64,000 nucleotides of DNA. It comes from Mangrovimicrobium sediminis. Lineage in GTDB: Bacteria > Pseudomonadota > Gammaproteobacteria > Pseudomonadales > Halieaceae. Below are positions 49,897 through 58,616 of this stretch, piece by piece. The notes beneath the pieces were generated by a model. The model saw only the letters and a list, made by a program, of their open reading frames with translations. It did no database searches and had not been told where the DNA came from. The translations under genes were made by a program, and so were the position numbers. The stretch covers positions 243,592 to 307,591 of the forward strand of contig NZ_SRLE01000002.1 in the NCBI RefSeq assembly GCF_004745945.1, given 5' to 3'. Every line of letters begins with the position of its first letter. Position 1 is the stretch's first letter.

Positions 49897-50857
49897 CGCC
49901 GAGCAGGACCTGCGCCGGGATGCCGGTGGGCAGGTCCTCCCCGGCGGCCAGGTCGAACTCCGCCAGGTACACCAGCCGCGACCGGTCCGAGGCATTGAGC
50001 GCGTAGTAGGGGGTGAAGGCGGGCTCCGCGGAGACCCAGCGCAGGGTGCCGGTGAGCTGACCATTCACCCCGTCCACCTGCACCGGGTAGCTGTCGCCGA
50101 TGTGCAGGCGCGCGCGCCAGGGTTCCGGCACGTAGACCCGCGCGTAGGGGCGGGTGTCGGCCAGCAGCACGGCGAGGGTCGAGCCGGCGGTGACGCGCTC
50201 GCCCTCGTTCCAGGGCAGGCTGTCCAGGTAGGCATCGCGGGTCGCCTCTACGCTGAGGTCTTCCAGCAGGTTCTGCTCCACCGCCAGTTGGGCCTCGGCG
50301 GCCTGCAGCGCCGCGGCGCCGGCGTCCAGTTGTTCCTGGCGGGTGCCGTTGGTCAGGCGCAGCAGGTCTTCCTGTGCCGACTGCAGGTTGGCTTCCGCCT
50401 CGTCGCGGGCGGCCTGGGCGCGGTCCAGCTCCGCCTGGGCGGCGAGCCGCTGCCGCACCAGGGACACCGCGCGGGTGAAATTGGCCTCGGCCTCGGTGAG
50501 CGCCGCGCGTGCGCCGGACACGCGTGCGCTGGCCGCGGCGATCTCCTCCGGGCGCGCGCCGTTGCGCAGTTCCTCAAGCACCGCCGCGGCCCTGGCCACT
50601 TCGGCGCGGGCGCGGGCGACCACCGCTTTCTGGCGGCTGTCGTCGAGCTGTACCAGCAAGGTGCCGGCGGTGACCTGGGTGCCTTCGGGGACGGGTTGCT
50701 GCAGCACGATCTCCGCGGCGGTGGCGCGCAGGATGATGCGGTCGCGCTCCAGCGTGCCCAGCGCCTGGTTGGCGCTATCGTCGCCGCAGCCGCTCAGGCA
50801 GGCGGTCAGCCAGCCGGTCAGCAAGGCGCAGGGAATCAGCGTACGGAGCACACGCAT
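49889..50857 (-). CDS. HlyD-family membrane fusion (adaptor) lipoprotein
   Basis: 322 residues. Signal peptide with LSGC lipobox, so probably a lipoprotein rather than a transmembrane adaptor. Lipoyl halves around a long helical hairpin (LVRQRLAAQAELDRAQAARD), then a beta domain. Links the inner-membrane ABC pump to an outer-membrane channel, as YbhG does. First gene of the three-gene exporter operon. Confidence 0.9.
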   Translation of the reverse strand: MRVLRTLIPCALLTGWLTACLSGCGDDSANQALGTLERDRIILRATAAEIVLQQPVPEGTQVTAGTLLVQLDDSRQKAVVARARAEVARAAAVLEELRNGARPEEIAAASARVSGARAALTEAEANFTRAVSLVRQRLAAQAELDRAQAARDEAEANLQSAQEDLLRLTNGTRQEQLDAGAAALQAAEAQLAVEQNLLEDLSVEATRDAYLDSLPWNEGERVTAGSTLAVLLADTRPYARVYVPEPWRARLHIGDSYPVQVDGVNGQLTGTLRWVSAEPAFTPYYALNASDRSRLVYLAEFDLAAGEDLPTGIPAQVLLGDD

Positions 50858-50922
50858 GGCGTAGCCTTGTCCGGGGAAAGAGGCTTTTCCTTATACGCCC
50901 TCGACCGGGGGCATGCAATTGA

Positions 50923-50941
50923 CCCCGGCCGCTGGCCGGGG
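50923..50941. terminator. Hairpin in the citrate synthase/HlyD spacer
   Basis: CCCCGGCC and GGCCGGGG form a perfect 8-bp stem with a 3-base loop, 26 bases past the citrate synthase stop on the minus strand. No T-run follows. Likely ends that transcript. Confidence 0.5.
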
Positions 50942-50966
50942 TGGGAGGTTCTGGTGTGGCGGGGTG

Positions 50967-52103
50967 TCAGGCGGCGGACTGGTCGCGGCTGCCTACCGGG
51001 TGGCCGACGTATTCGGCGCGCGGGCGGATCAGGCGGCTGTCCTGGCGGAACTCGAGGAAGTGGGCGACATAGCCGAACACGCGGGCCTGGGCGAACATCG
51101 CGGTGAAATAGTGGGTGGGGATACCCAGGCTGTGGAATACGGCGCCCTTGTAGAACTCGACGTTGGCCCAGATTTCCTTGCCGCGGCCGGCGAACTCGCG
51201 CTGGCAGGCTTCCTCTACGGCGACAAGGGTCTCCAGCAGGCGCAGGCTGTCCGGGTCGCGGCACAGCTCCATGGCCATCGGCTTGAGAATCTTGGCGCGC
51301 GGGTCCACGGTGCGGTATTCGCGGTGGCCCATGCCCATGATCTTGACCTTGTTGGCCAGGCATTCCTCGACGTAGGCGGCGGCCTTGTCCGGGCTGCCGA
51401 TGGCCATGGCCATCTCCAGTGCGGCTTGGTCGGCGCCGCCGTGCAGCTTGCCGAACAGGGTGCCGATGGAGGCGGAGACCACCGACTGGATGGGCGCCAG
51501 GGTGCTGGCGCAGACGCGGCCGGCGAAGGTGCCCGCGTTGAAGCTGTGTTCCATCTGCAGAATCTGCGCTGCGTCCAGCATGCGCACCTGCTCCGGGGTC
51601 GGGTCGCTGCCGTGGAACATGCGCAGGAAGTTGTCGTGGTAGAGCTTGCCGGCGGTGGGGCGCAGGATGCCCTTGCTCTGGCCCAGGCGGTAGTGGGCGG
51701 CGATCAGGCCGGAGATCTTGGCGGCGATGAACAGGCCCTGTTCCGCGTCCAGGCCGCGGCCGAGGGTCTCTTCCTGCGGCAGCTGCAGCAGCGGCACCAT
51801 GCCCTGCAGCATGAGCATCGGGTGCAGGTCGCGGGACACGTGGCCGAGCAGGTCCTGCTCCGCGTGGCTGAGGCGCTGGTGGCGGCACATGAAGCTCTTC
51901 AGGCGCGACTTTTCCTCGCTGTCCGGCCACTCGCCGAACAGCACCAGCCACGCCACGTGCAGGAAGGGCACGTCGATCAGGTCGTTGATGTCGAAGCCGC
52001 GGTAGTTGAGCAGCCCGGCCTCGCCCTGCACGTCGGAGATCGCGGTTTCACCGACGATCACACCGGCCAGGTCATGGGATACGAGGGGTTGTTGGTCGGT
52101 CAT
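50967..52103 (-). CDS. Citrate synthase / 2-methylcitrate synthase family protein
   Basis: 378 residues from ATG 52103. The short (type II) citrate synthase form. Active-site motifs: MEHSFNAGTFAGRV, FGKLHGGADQAAL and MGMGHREYRTVDPRAKIL. Citrate versus 2-methylcitrate synthase cannot be told apart here, and no prpB or prpD gene is nearby. Divergent from a LysR gene, with a clear inverted repeat between them. Confidence 0.9.
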   Translation of the reverse strand: MTDQQPLVSHDLAGVIVGETAISDVQGEAGLLNYRGFDINDLIDVPFLHVAWLVLFGEWPDSEEKSRLKSFMCRHQRLSHAEQDLLGHVSRDLHPMLMLQGMVPLLQLPQEETLGRGLDAEQGLFIAAKISGLIAAHYRLGQSKGILRPTAGKLYHDNFLRMFHGSDPTPEQVRMLDAAQILQMEHSFNAGTFAGRVCASTLAPIQSVVSASIGTLFGKLHGGADQAALEMAMAIGSPDKAAAYVEECLANKVKIMGMGHREYRTVDPRAKILKPMAMELCRDPDSLRLLETLVAVEEACQREFAGRGKEIWANVEFYKGAVFHSLGIPTHYFTAMFAQARVFGYVAHFLEFRQDSRLIRPRAEYVGHPVGSRDQSAA

Positions 52104-52152
52104 GGGAGGGCTCCGCGGGAATGGTACTTTTTCACAGTATACCCGCGGCCTT

Positions 52153-52180
52153 TGATTAGATAAGTTAATCTTTCTAATCA
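52153..52180. promoter_or_regulatory. Likely LysR operator between citrate synthase and its divergent regulator
   Basis: TGATTAGA (52153-52160) and TCTAATCA (52173-52180) are perfect inverted repeats, 12 bases apart. An inner partial dyad GATTA...TAATC overlaps. The AT-rich patch stands out in GC-rich DNA and lies 20 bases before the LysR start, the expected place for an autoregulatory LysR site. Confidence 0.7.
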
Positions 52181-52199
52181 TTTGATCGAAATCACTAAT

Positions 52200-53087
52200 A
52201 TGCGATTTGAAAACAGTGAGTTACGTGCCTTTCGCGGGGTGATCGAGGAGGGTGGCTTCCGCCGCGCCGCCGACGCCCTGCACATCAGCCAGTCGGCGGT
52301 GAGCCAGGCGGTGGCGGGCCTCGAGGGCAAGCTGGGCATGCCGCTGATCGAGCGCGGCAAGGAGCTGCGCCTGACCGACGCCGGCCGCCGCGTGTTTGAC
52401 CACGCCTGCGAGGTCCTGAGTGGCGAGCAGCAGACCCTGGAGGACATCGCCCAGCTGCGCCGCGGCCAGCGCGAGACCCTGAACCTGGCCCTGTCCGCCT
52501 CGATCAACCGCTTTCACGCACCGGCGCTGCTCACGGATTTCTCCCGCCGCTACCCGCAGGTGCGGCTGAAGGTCGCCGAGCTGCCCGCGCGCAATATCAT
52601 CTACACGGTGTTGTCGGGGACCGTCGAGCTGGGCTTCGGACCCTTCCAGAAGGATATGCAGGCGTTTCGCGTCATTCCCCTGTACTCGGACTCGCGGCAC
52701 CTGGTGGTGAGCCCCAGCCACCCGCTGTTCGAGGCCATCATGGGCGGCGAGCGCGACGCCCTGGCGCAGACCCCGCTGATCACCTCGGCGCTGGACAACC
52801 CGGAGCTGCGCCCCTCCATCGCGCGCCTGCGCGACCAGTTCTCCACGGTCTGGGAGGTGAGCAGCCTGCTGATGCGCATCCACATGGTGTTCCAGGGGCT
52901 GGGGGTGACCTTCATGGACCGCCAGGTGCTCAGCGAGCACCCGGACTGCGCCGAGTTCTGCGTTATCGACGACGTCTCCTTCGGTACCATCGACAAGCAG
53001 GTGGGGCTGTACTCGCGCAACGACAAGAAACTGAGCGAAAGCGCCGCCCGCTTCGTATCACTTTGCGAGGAACGCTGGAACTTGTAG
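52200..53087 (+). CDS. LysR-family transcriptional regulator
   Basis: 295 residues from ATG 52200; a TTG at 52182 lies within the operator region and is less likely. N-terminal winged helix (GFRRAADALHISQSAVSQAVAGLE begins at about residue 18). A C-terminal effector domain of about 200 residues follows. Probably controls the divergent citrate synthase gene and itself. Effector unknown. Confidence 0.92.
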   Translation: MRFENSELRAFRGVIEEGGFRRAADALHISQSAVSQAVAGLEGKLGMPLIERGKELRLTDAGRRVFDHACEVLSGEQQTLEDIAQLRRGQRETLNLALSASINRFHAPALLTDFSRRYPQVRLKVAELPARNIIYTVLSGTVELGFGPFQKDMQAFRVIPLYSDSRHLVVSPSHPLFEAIMGGERDALAQTPLITSALDNPELRPSIARLRDQFSTVWEVSSLLMRIHMVFQGLGVTFMDRQVLSEHPDCAEFCVIDDVSFGTIDKQVGLYSRNDKKLSESAARFVSLCEERWNL

Positions 53088-53114
53088 AGTTAAAAGGAGC
53101 CAGGAGGGGTAAGC

Positions 53115-54719
53115 ATGGCGGCCAGCTTGCGCGGCACCAACATCGAAAAACTCAGTGAACAGGTCTACGACGTGCTGATTATCGGCGGCGGGATCAATGG
53201 CGCCGTGTCCGCGGCGGCACTCGCCGGGCGCGGGGTGAAGGTCGCCCTGATCGAGCGCGAGGACTTCGCCAGCGGGGTGAGTTCCAACTCGTCGAACCTC
53301 GCCTGGGGCGGTATCAAGTACCTGGAGAGCCACGAGTACTTCCTGGTCAACAAGCTGTGCAAGTCGCGCAACGAGTTGATGCGCGCCTATCCCTCCACGG
53401 TGAAGGAGATCCGCTTCCTCACCACTATCCAGCGCGGTTTCCGCTTCTGGCCGTTCTTCATCTACCTGGGCACGATCCTGTACTGGATCATGGGCCGCTT
53501 CCAGACCGCACCGCCGCGCTACCTGCGCTCCCGCGACCTCGAGCGGCGCGAGCCGGTGATCGATACCAGCAACGCCTCCGGCGGGTTCGAGTACTCGGAC
53601 TGCTACCTCTACGACAACGACGCGCGCTTCGTTTTCAACTTCATCCGCACCGCCCTCGACTACGGTTGTATCGCCGCGAACTACGTGGAGTCCACCGAGT
53701 GCCGCCGCGCCGGTGAACTGTGGGTCACCAGCGCCCGCGACCACGAGAGCGGCCGCGAATTCAAGATCCGCTCGCGTGTGCTGATCAACGCCGGCGGCCC
53801 CTGGGCGGATGAGCACAACCGCATGAGCGGCGAGCACACCCGCTACCGCCACCTGTTTTCCAAGGGCATTCACCTGATTGTCGACCGGGTAACCGAGCAT
53901 CGCCGGGTACTCACATTTTTTGCCAGTGACGGCCGGCTGTTTTTCCTGATCCCGATGGGGCCGCGCACCTGCATCGGCACCACGGATACCCAGGTGGAGG
54001 ACCCGGAGGTGGGAGTGACCGACGAGGACCGGGATTTCGTGCTCGCCAACGTCAACGCACTGCTCGACCTCGACCCGCCATTGTCGCGGGATGACGTGAT
54101 CGCCGAGCGCGTGGGTGTGCGCCCGCTGGCGGTGAGCGGCGAGGGCGGCAAGGCGGACTGGGTGCAGCTCTCGCGCAAGCATGTGGTCGAGCAAAGCGAA
54201 CACCACCGCCACCTGACCATTTTCGGCGGCAAGCTCACCGATTGCCTGAATGTCGGCAATGAGGTGGTGGACCTGGTGGCCGACATGGGCGTGATCATTC
54301 CCTACCCGGACAACCGCTGGTACGGTGAACCCAGCGACGCGGAGCGCGACGAGTTCATGCTGCAGGCGAAGCTGATGAACCTCGATTCGCTCACCGCGCC
54401 GACCTCATCCGAGCCGCTGTCGCAACGCTTCTGGCGCCGCTACGGCAGCGCCGCCTTCGGCCTGCTGGAGCGCATCCGCGCCGACGAGTCCTGCGCCGAA
54501 CTGCTGATCCGCAACGCCGAGTACACGCGCTGCGAGATCGAACTGGCCGCGCGTCGCGAGATGATCGTGCGCCTCGAGGACTTCATGCGCCGCCGCTCGA
54601 AGATCGAGCTGGTGGTGCGGCGCAGCGATATCGAGGATGCGCCTGGCCTGCGCGAGGCCTGCGAAATCCTGTTCGGCAATGCCGCGCAGGCTAAACTCAA
54701 CGAGTATCTCACGGGCTGA
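53115..54719 (+). CDS. glpD: FAD-dependent glycerol-3-phosphate dehydrogenase
   Basis: 534 residues, with a very strong AGGAGGGG ribosome site before ATG 53115. FAD-binding VLIIGGGINGAVSAAALAGR near residue 17, the SSNSSNLAWGGIKYLE segment, and RVGVRPLAVSG later. C-terminal about 110-residue helical domain as in the aerobic enzyme. Oxidises sn-glycerol 3-phosphate to DHAP and passes electrons to quinone. Followed 40 bases later by pldA on the same strand. Confidence 0.9.
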   Translation: MAASLRGTNIEKLSEQVYDVLIIGGGINGAVSAAALAGRGVKVALIEREDFASGVSSNSSNLAWGGIKYLESHEYFLVNKLCKSRNELMRAYPSTVKEIRFLTTIQRGFRFWPFFIYLGTILYWIMGRFQTAPPRYLRSRDLERREPVIDTSNASGGFEYSDCYLYDNDARFVFNFIRTALDYGCIAANYVESTECRRAGELWVTSARDHESGREFKIRSRVLINAGGPWADEHNRMSGEHTRYRHLFSKGIHLIVDRVTEHRRVLTFFASDGRLFFLIPMGPRTCIGTTDTQVEDPEVGVTDEDRDFVLANVNALLDLDPPLSRDDVIAERVGVRPLAVSGEGGKADWVQLSRKHVVEQSEHHRHLTIFGGKLTDCLNVGNEVVDLVADMGVIIPYPDNRWYGEPSDAERDEFMLQAKLMNLDSLTAPTSSEPLSQRFWRRYGSAAFGLLERIRADESCAELLIRNAEYTRCEIELAARREMIVRLEDFMRRRSKIELVVRRSDIEDAPGLREACEILFGNAAQAKLNEYLTG

Positions 54720-54759
54720 GCGCCGCCGCTCGCTCGACCCACCTTCCGGAAACTACCCT

Positions 54760-55761
54760 ATGAACCGTTTTGTACCGATGCTCGCCCTGTGCCTGGTCGC
54801 GGGCGCTGCCCACGCCGTCGATGATGTGCGCGGAGACTTGGCGAGCTGTGCCGCCATCGTCGAGAACGACGATCGCCTGGCCTGTTACGACAAGCTGTCC
54901 GGGCATGTACCGCAGCCCCAGGACGACGCCGCTGCGGGAGTGCGACCCGAGGGCAGCCCGAATGAGCCGGAGGGGCAGTTCGCCCAGCGCGTGGAGGAGG
55001 AAAAGGAAGAGGCGAACAACCCCTGGGTGATCATTCCCCATCACCGCAACTACCTGCTGCCGGTAACCTACAACACACACTTCAACGACAAGGTGTGGAA
55101 CGAGATCAACCCGGATGTCGAGGGTGACGATGTCGAGATCAAGTTCCAGGTGAGCTTCAAGGCGCTGCTCTGGGATCACCCCCTGGGGCGCGGTACGCGG
55201 CTGTGGGCGGCCTATACCCAGGAGAGCTGGTGGCAGGCGTACAACGACTCGGCGCCGTTCCGGGAGACCAACTACCAGCCGGAGATTTTCCTCAGCTTCG
55301 AGAACGACTGGGAGATTTTCGGCTTCACCAACACGCTGAACGCGCTGTCCTTCAACCACCAGTCCAACGGCCGCAGCGAACCCCTGTCGCGCAGCTGGAA
55401 CCGCATCATCGGCACCGCCCTGTTCGAGCGAGACCACCTGACCCTGGCTGCGCGGGCCTGGTACCGCCTGCCGGAGAATAGCGAGGACGATGACAACTCG
55501 GATATCGAGGACTACTACGGCTACGGTGACCTCGAAGCCCTGTGGACCTGGGACGAACAGACCTTCGGTATCACCGTGCGCAACAACCTGCAAAGCGACA
55601 ACAAGGGCTCGGTGCAACTCGACTGGACCTTCCCGCTCCCCGGCACCCGCCGCTTCCGCGGTTACCTGCAATATTTCAACGGCTACGGCGAAAGCCTCAT
55701 CGACTACGACACCAGCACCAATCGCATCGGCGTAGGCGTCGTCCTCACCGACATCCTCTAA
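54760..55761 (+). CDS. pldA: Outer-membrane phospholipase A1 (OMPLA)
   Basis: 333 residues from ATG 54760. Signal peptide (ends AAHA), then a short Cys/Asp-rich stretch before the barrel. Catalytic residues H200, S202 and N214 lie in LSFNHQSNGRSEPLSRSWNR with the H-x-S and S+12-N spacing of E. coli OMPLA (H142, S144, N156). Hydrolyses phospholipids that reach the outer leaflet. Barrel strands are aromatic-rich to the end. In line with glpD. Confidence 0.92.
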   Translation: MNRFVPMLALCLVAGAAHAVDDVRGDLASCAAIVENDDRLACYDKLSGHVPQPQDDAAAGVRPEGSPNEPEGQFAQRVEEEKEEANNPWVIIPHHRNYLLPVTYNTHFNDKVWNEINPDVEGDDVEIKFQVSFKALLWDHPLGRGTRLWAAYTQESWWQAYNDSAPFRETNYQPEIFLSFENDWEIFGFTNTLNALSFNHQSNGRSEPLSRSWNRIIGTALFERDHLTLAARAWYRLPENSEDDDNSDIEDYYGYGDLEALWTWDEQTFGITVRNNLQSDNKGSVQLDWTFPLPGTRRFRGYLQYFNGYGESLIDYDTSTNRIGVGVVLTDIL

Positions 55762-55766
55762 TCAAT

Positions 55767-55895
55767 GGGGTCAGAGCCCTTTTCGGCTGGAATAGATTGG
55801 TGGGAGGTAGGGGGCAGAGCAAAAGAGGTCAGAAAGAGCTCTGACCCCGCTCCTCTCCTTCGGCATCTTTTTCGAGCAAAAAGGGCTCTGACCCC
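55767..55895. repeat. GGGGTCAGAGCCC-type inverted-repeat element
   Basis: GGGGTCAGAGCCCTTTT (55767-55783) is mirrored exactly by AAAAGGGCTCTGACCCC (55879-55895). A third copy of the core in the second orientation (GAGCTCTGACCCC) sits at 55836-55848, beside an opposed AGGTCAGA. The element fills the space between the convergent pldA and fpr ends. The outer arms with a T-run could also stop transcription both ways. Resembles REP/Y1-transposase-associated repeats; no transposase is here. Confidence 0.75.
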
Positions 55896-55901
55896 TTTTT
55901 T

Positions 55902-56675
55902 TCAGGTTTCGACGAAGGCGCGTTCGATGACGTAGTGGGCCTGTTGGCCGTGGCGGGATTCGTTGAAGCCGCGGCTGTCGAGCAGGGCGGTGATGTCCTT
56001 GAGCATGCTCGGGCTGCCGCAGATCATGAAGCGGTCGTCGGCCGGGTTGATCGGCGGCAGGCCGATATCGCGCTCCAGCTTGCCGATTTTCAAAAGGTCG
56101 GTGAGACGGCCGTTGTTGACGAACTTCTCGCGGGTGACGGTGGGGTAGTAGACGAGTTTCTCGCGCACTACATCGCCGAGGTATTCGTGCCCTGGGAGCT
56201 GCTCTGTGATCAGCTCTCGATAGGCCAGTTCCTCCACCTCGCGGCAGCCGTGGGTGAGGATGACCTTGTCGTAGGCCTCGTAGATCTCCGGGTCGCGGAT
56301 GATCGACAGGAACGGCGCCAGCCCGGTACCGGTGGCGATCAGGTACAGGTGTTTGCCCGGCAGCAGGTTGTCGTTGACCAGGGTGCCGGTGGCCTTGCTG
56401 TTGACCAAGATCTCGTCCCCCGGACGGATGTTCTGCAGCTTCGAGGTCAGCGGGCCGTCCTGCACCTTGATGCTGAAGAACTCCAGCTCGTCCTCGTAGT
56501 TGGCGCTGGCCATGCTGTAGGCGCGCAGCAGCGGCTTGCCCTCGTGCTCCAGCCCGATCATCGTGAAATAGCCGTTCTTGAAGCGGAACGCCTTGTCGCG
56601 GGTGGTCTTGAAGCTGAACAGCCGGTCGGTCCAGTGGTGGACGTCGGTGACCTGTTCGCGCAGCAGGGTGGCCAT
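55902..56675 (-). CDS. fpr: Ferredoxin/flavodoxin-NADP(+) reductase
   Basis: 257 residues. FAD motif RAYSMASANYEDELEFFSIK and NADP-binding LIATGTGLAPFLSIIRD, CGSPSMLKDITALL, ending YVIERAFVET, as in the bacterial FprA class. Moves electrons between NADPH and ferredoxin or flavodoxin in the cytoplasm, often under oxidative stress. Divergent from a LysR gene resembling Pseudomonas finR, its known activator. Confidence 0.92.
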   Translation of the reverse strand: MATLLREQVTDVHHWTDRLFSFKTTRDKAFRFKNGYFTMIGLEHEGKPLLRAYSMASANYEDELEFFSIKVQDGPLTSKLQNIRPGDEILVNSKATGTLVNDNLLPGKHLYLIATGTGLAPFLSIIRDPEIYEAYDKVILTHGCREVEELAYRELITEQLPGHEYLGDVVREKLVYYPTVTREKFVNNGRLTDLLKIGKLERDIGLPPINPADDRFMICGSPSMLKDITALLDSRGFNESRHGQQAHYVIERAFVET

Positions 56676-56743
56676 GGCGTGTTTACCTTGTCGTCAGTGT
56701 GTGAGCAGCGCACTGTAGGGCATGGCCATATATTTGTTAAACG

Positions 56744-56765
56744 GATATATTTGATAATCAATATC
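56744..56765. promoter_or_regulatory. AT-rich dyad in the fpr/finR-like spacer
   Basis: GATAT (56744-56748) and ATATC (56761-56765) flank TTGATAATCAA, making an imperfect AT-rich dyad 20 bases before the LysR start. The 110-base spacer also has two ATATATTTG direct repeats. Plausible binding site for the FinR-like protein. Confidence 0.5.
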
Positions 56766-56785
56766 GGAAATACAGATATAAGGCC

Positions 56786-57697
56786 ATGCACTTCACCCTG
56801 CGCCAACTGGAGGTCTTCCTCGCCACCGCGCGCCACGAGAACATCAGCCGCGCGGCGCAGGACCTCGCCATGTCCCAGTCCGCCGCCAGCGGCGCCCTGC
56901 GCGAACTGGAGCAACAGTTCGGCGTGCAGCTGTTTGACCGCTTGGGCAAACGCCTGCAGCTGAGCGAACTGGGCCGCGAACTGCGCCCGGAGGCAGAAAG
57001 CCTGCTGGCCCGCGCCGGCGCCTTCGAGCAGGCCCTGCGCGGCAGCGAGGCGGCGGGCTCCCTGCGTATCGGCGCCACCCTGACCATTGGCAACTACCTC
57101 GCGGTGCAGATGATCGCCGCCTTCCGCGAGCGCCACCCCGGCGCCGACCTCGCCCTGCACGTGGCCAACACCGAGGCCATCGTGCGCAAGGTGGCGGACT
57201 ACGAACTGGACATCGGCATGATCGAGGGCGAGATGCATCACCCGCGGCTGGAGACCCGCTACTGGCGCGAGGACGTGCTGCAGGTGTTCGCCGCCCCGGG
57301 TCACCCGCTGGCGCGCAAGCGGCGCCTCGGCGATGACGACCTGCTGGCCCAGGCCTGGATCGTGCGCGAACCTGGCTCGGGCACGCGGCAGACCTTCGAG
57401 CGCGCCATGCACGGCCTGCTGCCGGAGCTGGATATCCGCATGGAGTTGCAGCACACCGAGGCGATCAAGCGCGCGGTGGAGGCGGGTCTCGGGGTCGGCT
57501 GCCTGTCGGCGATTACCCTGGAGGAGGCGTTTGCGCGCGGTTCACTGGTGCCGCTGCGCGTGCCGCAGCGGGATTTCACCCGCCAGCTCAACCTCATCGT
57601 GCACCGCGACAAATACCACAGCGCTACCCTGCGACGCTGGCTGGACCTGTGCCGGGAAACACAATCTGCCGCTCGGCGCGGCCGGAGTGCAGGTTGA
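56786..57697 (+). CDS. LysR-family regulator, FinR-like
   Basis: 303 residues. N-terminal winged helix (FTLRQLEVFLATARHENISR, SQSAASGALRELEQQF) and a C-terminal effector domain. Position divergent from fpr and an N terminus close to Pseudomonas FinR suggest it activates fpr under stress. The 3' end overlaps the phosphoesterase gene by 74 bases in convergent orientation. Confidence 0.85.
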   Translation: MHFTLRQLEVFLATARHENISRAAQDLAMSQSAASGALRELEQQFGVQLFDRLGKRLQLSELGRELRPEAESLLARAGAFEQALRGSEAAGSLRIGATLTIGNYLAVQMIAAFRERHPGADLALHVANTEAIVRKVADYELDIGMIEGEMHHPRLETRYWREDVLQVFAAPGHPLARKRRLGDDDLLAQAWIVREPGSGTRQTFERAMHGLLPELDIRMELQHTEAIKRAVEAGLGVGCLSAITLEEAFARGSLVPLRVPQRDFTRQLNLIVHRDKYHSATLRRWLDLCRETQSAARRGRSAG

Positions 57698-58613
57698 CCA
57701 ACTCCCAGCCGGTGGCCGCGCGCGCCGGATCGTCCGCGCCCAGGGTCATGAGCGGGATGTGTGACGCCCCACGAGTCGATGTTGGCACTGAGGGCGCCGC
57801 ATAGGGCCAGGCCCAGGCACTGGCGGGCAGGGCAGTAAACCGGATATTGCCCAGCTGCTGCTGGCCCTGCTGGTGGACATGCCCGTGAAACACCTCGACC
57901 TGGCGGAAGCGCGCCAGCAGCGCATGCACAACCGGTGCCTCCTCGGTCCAGAAATTCCACGGCCGGTACAGTTGCTGCAGCGGCGCGTGGGTGAACAACA
58001 CCAGCGGCGTATCGTTCGCCAGCGGCGCCAGTTCCCGCGCCAGCCAGTCCAGCTGCGCATTGCCCAGCCTGAAGGCATCGCAGTTGGGGTTTTCCAGGCA
58101 GGCCATCTCCGCCATGCGCCGCTGTGCGCTGGGCCACTGCGCACTCCAGTTGTCCGAAGTAAGGATGTTGTTGAGCACGATGAAGTGCACACCCTTGAGC
58201 GCAAAGCTGTAATGACTGGGCCCGAACAGCTCGCGCCAGTGCTCGCCCATGTTCAGGTAGTAATCGTGTTCGCCCACCACCATACGGCAGGGGGCGTGCA
58301 GCCCGGACAGGATATCCGCACCGTGGTCCAGTTCCGCGCGTTTGCCCAGCTGGGCGAGATCGCCGCCGAACAGCACGAAGTCCGGCGCCGGACGCAGGCG
58401 GTTGATCTCCGCCACCGCCAGGCGCAGCTGGTCGTCCCAGTTGCGCACGAACTGCCCGCCGCGGATCTGCTGGATGTGCGCATCGGAGATGCAGGCAAAG
58501 CTGATCTCGCGCGTGTTGTCGGCAAACGCGAGGCGCACCACCCCGGCGGGCAGGGCAGCGGCGCACAGTGTGCCGCCGGCCCCGCGCAGGAAGCGTCGCC
58601 GGGACGCGGGCAA
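57624..58613 (-). CDS. Tat-exported metallophosphoesterase
   Basis: 329 residues. N-terminal twin-arginine signal (SRRRFLRGAGGTLCAAAL). Calcineurin-like metal motifs: DAH (44-46), FGGDLAQ, GEHDYY where many family members have GNHD, THAPL and GHVHQQG. The Asn-to-Glu change is at a metal ligand. Predicted periplasmic phosphatase, substrate unknown. It follows the rhodanese gene by three bases. Confidence 0.82.
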   Translation of the reverse strand: MPASRRRFLRGAGGTLCAAALPAGVVRLAFADNTREISFACISDAHIQQIRGGQFVRNWDDQLRLAVAEINRLRPAPDFVLFGGDLAQLGKRAELDHGADILSGLHAPCRMVVGEHDYYLNMGEHWRELFGPSHYSFALKGVHFIVLNNILTSDNWSAQWPSAQRRMAEMACLENPNCDAFRLGNAQLDWLARELAPLANDTPLVLFTHAPLQQLYRPWNFWTEEAPVVHALLARFRQVEVFHGHVHQQGQQQLGNIRFTALPASAWAWPYAAPSVPTSTRGASHIPLMTLGADDPARAATGWELVNLHSGRAERQIVFPGTGPASVAG

Positions 58614-58616
58614 GGC

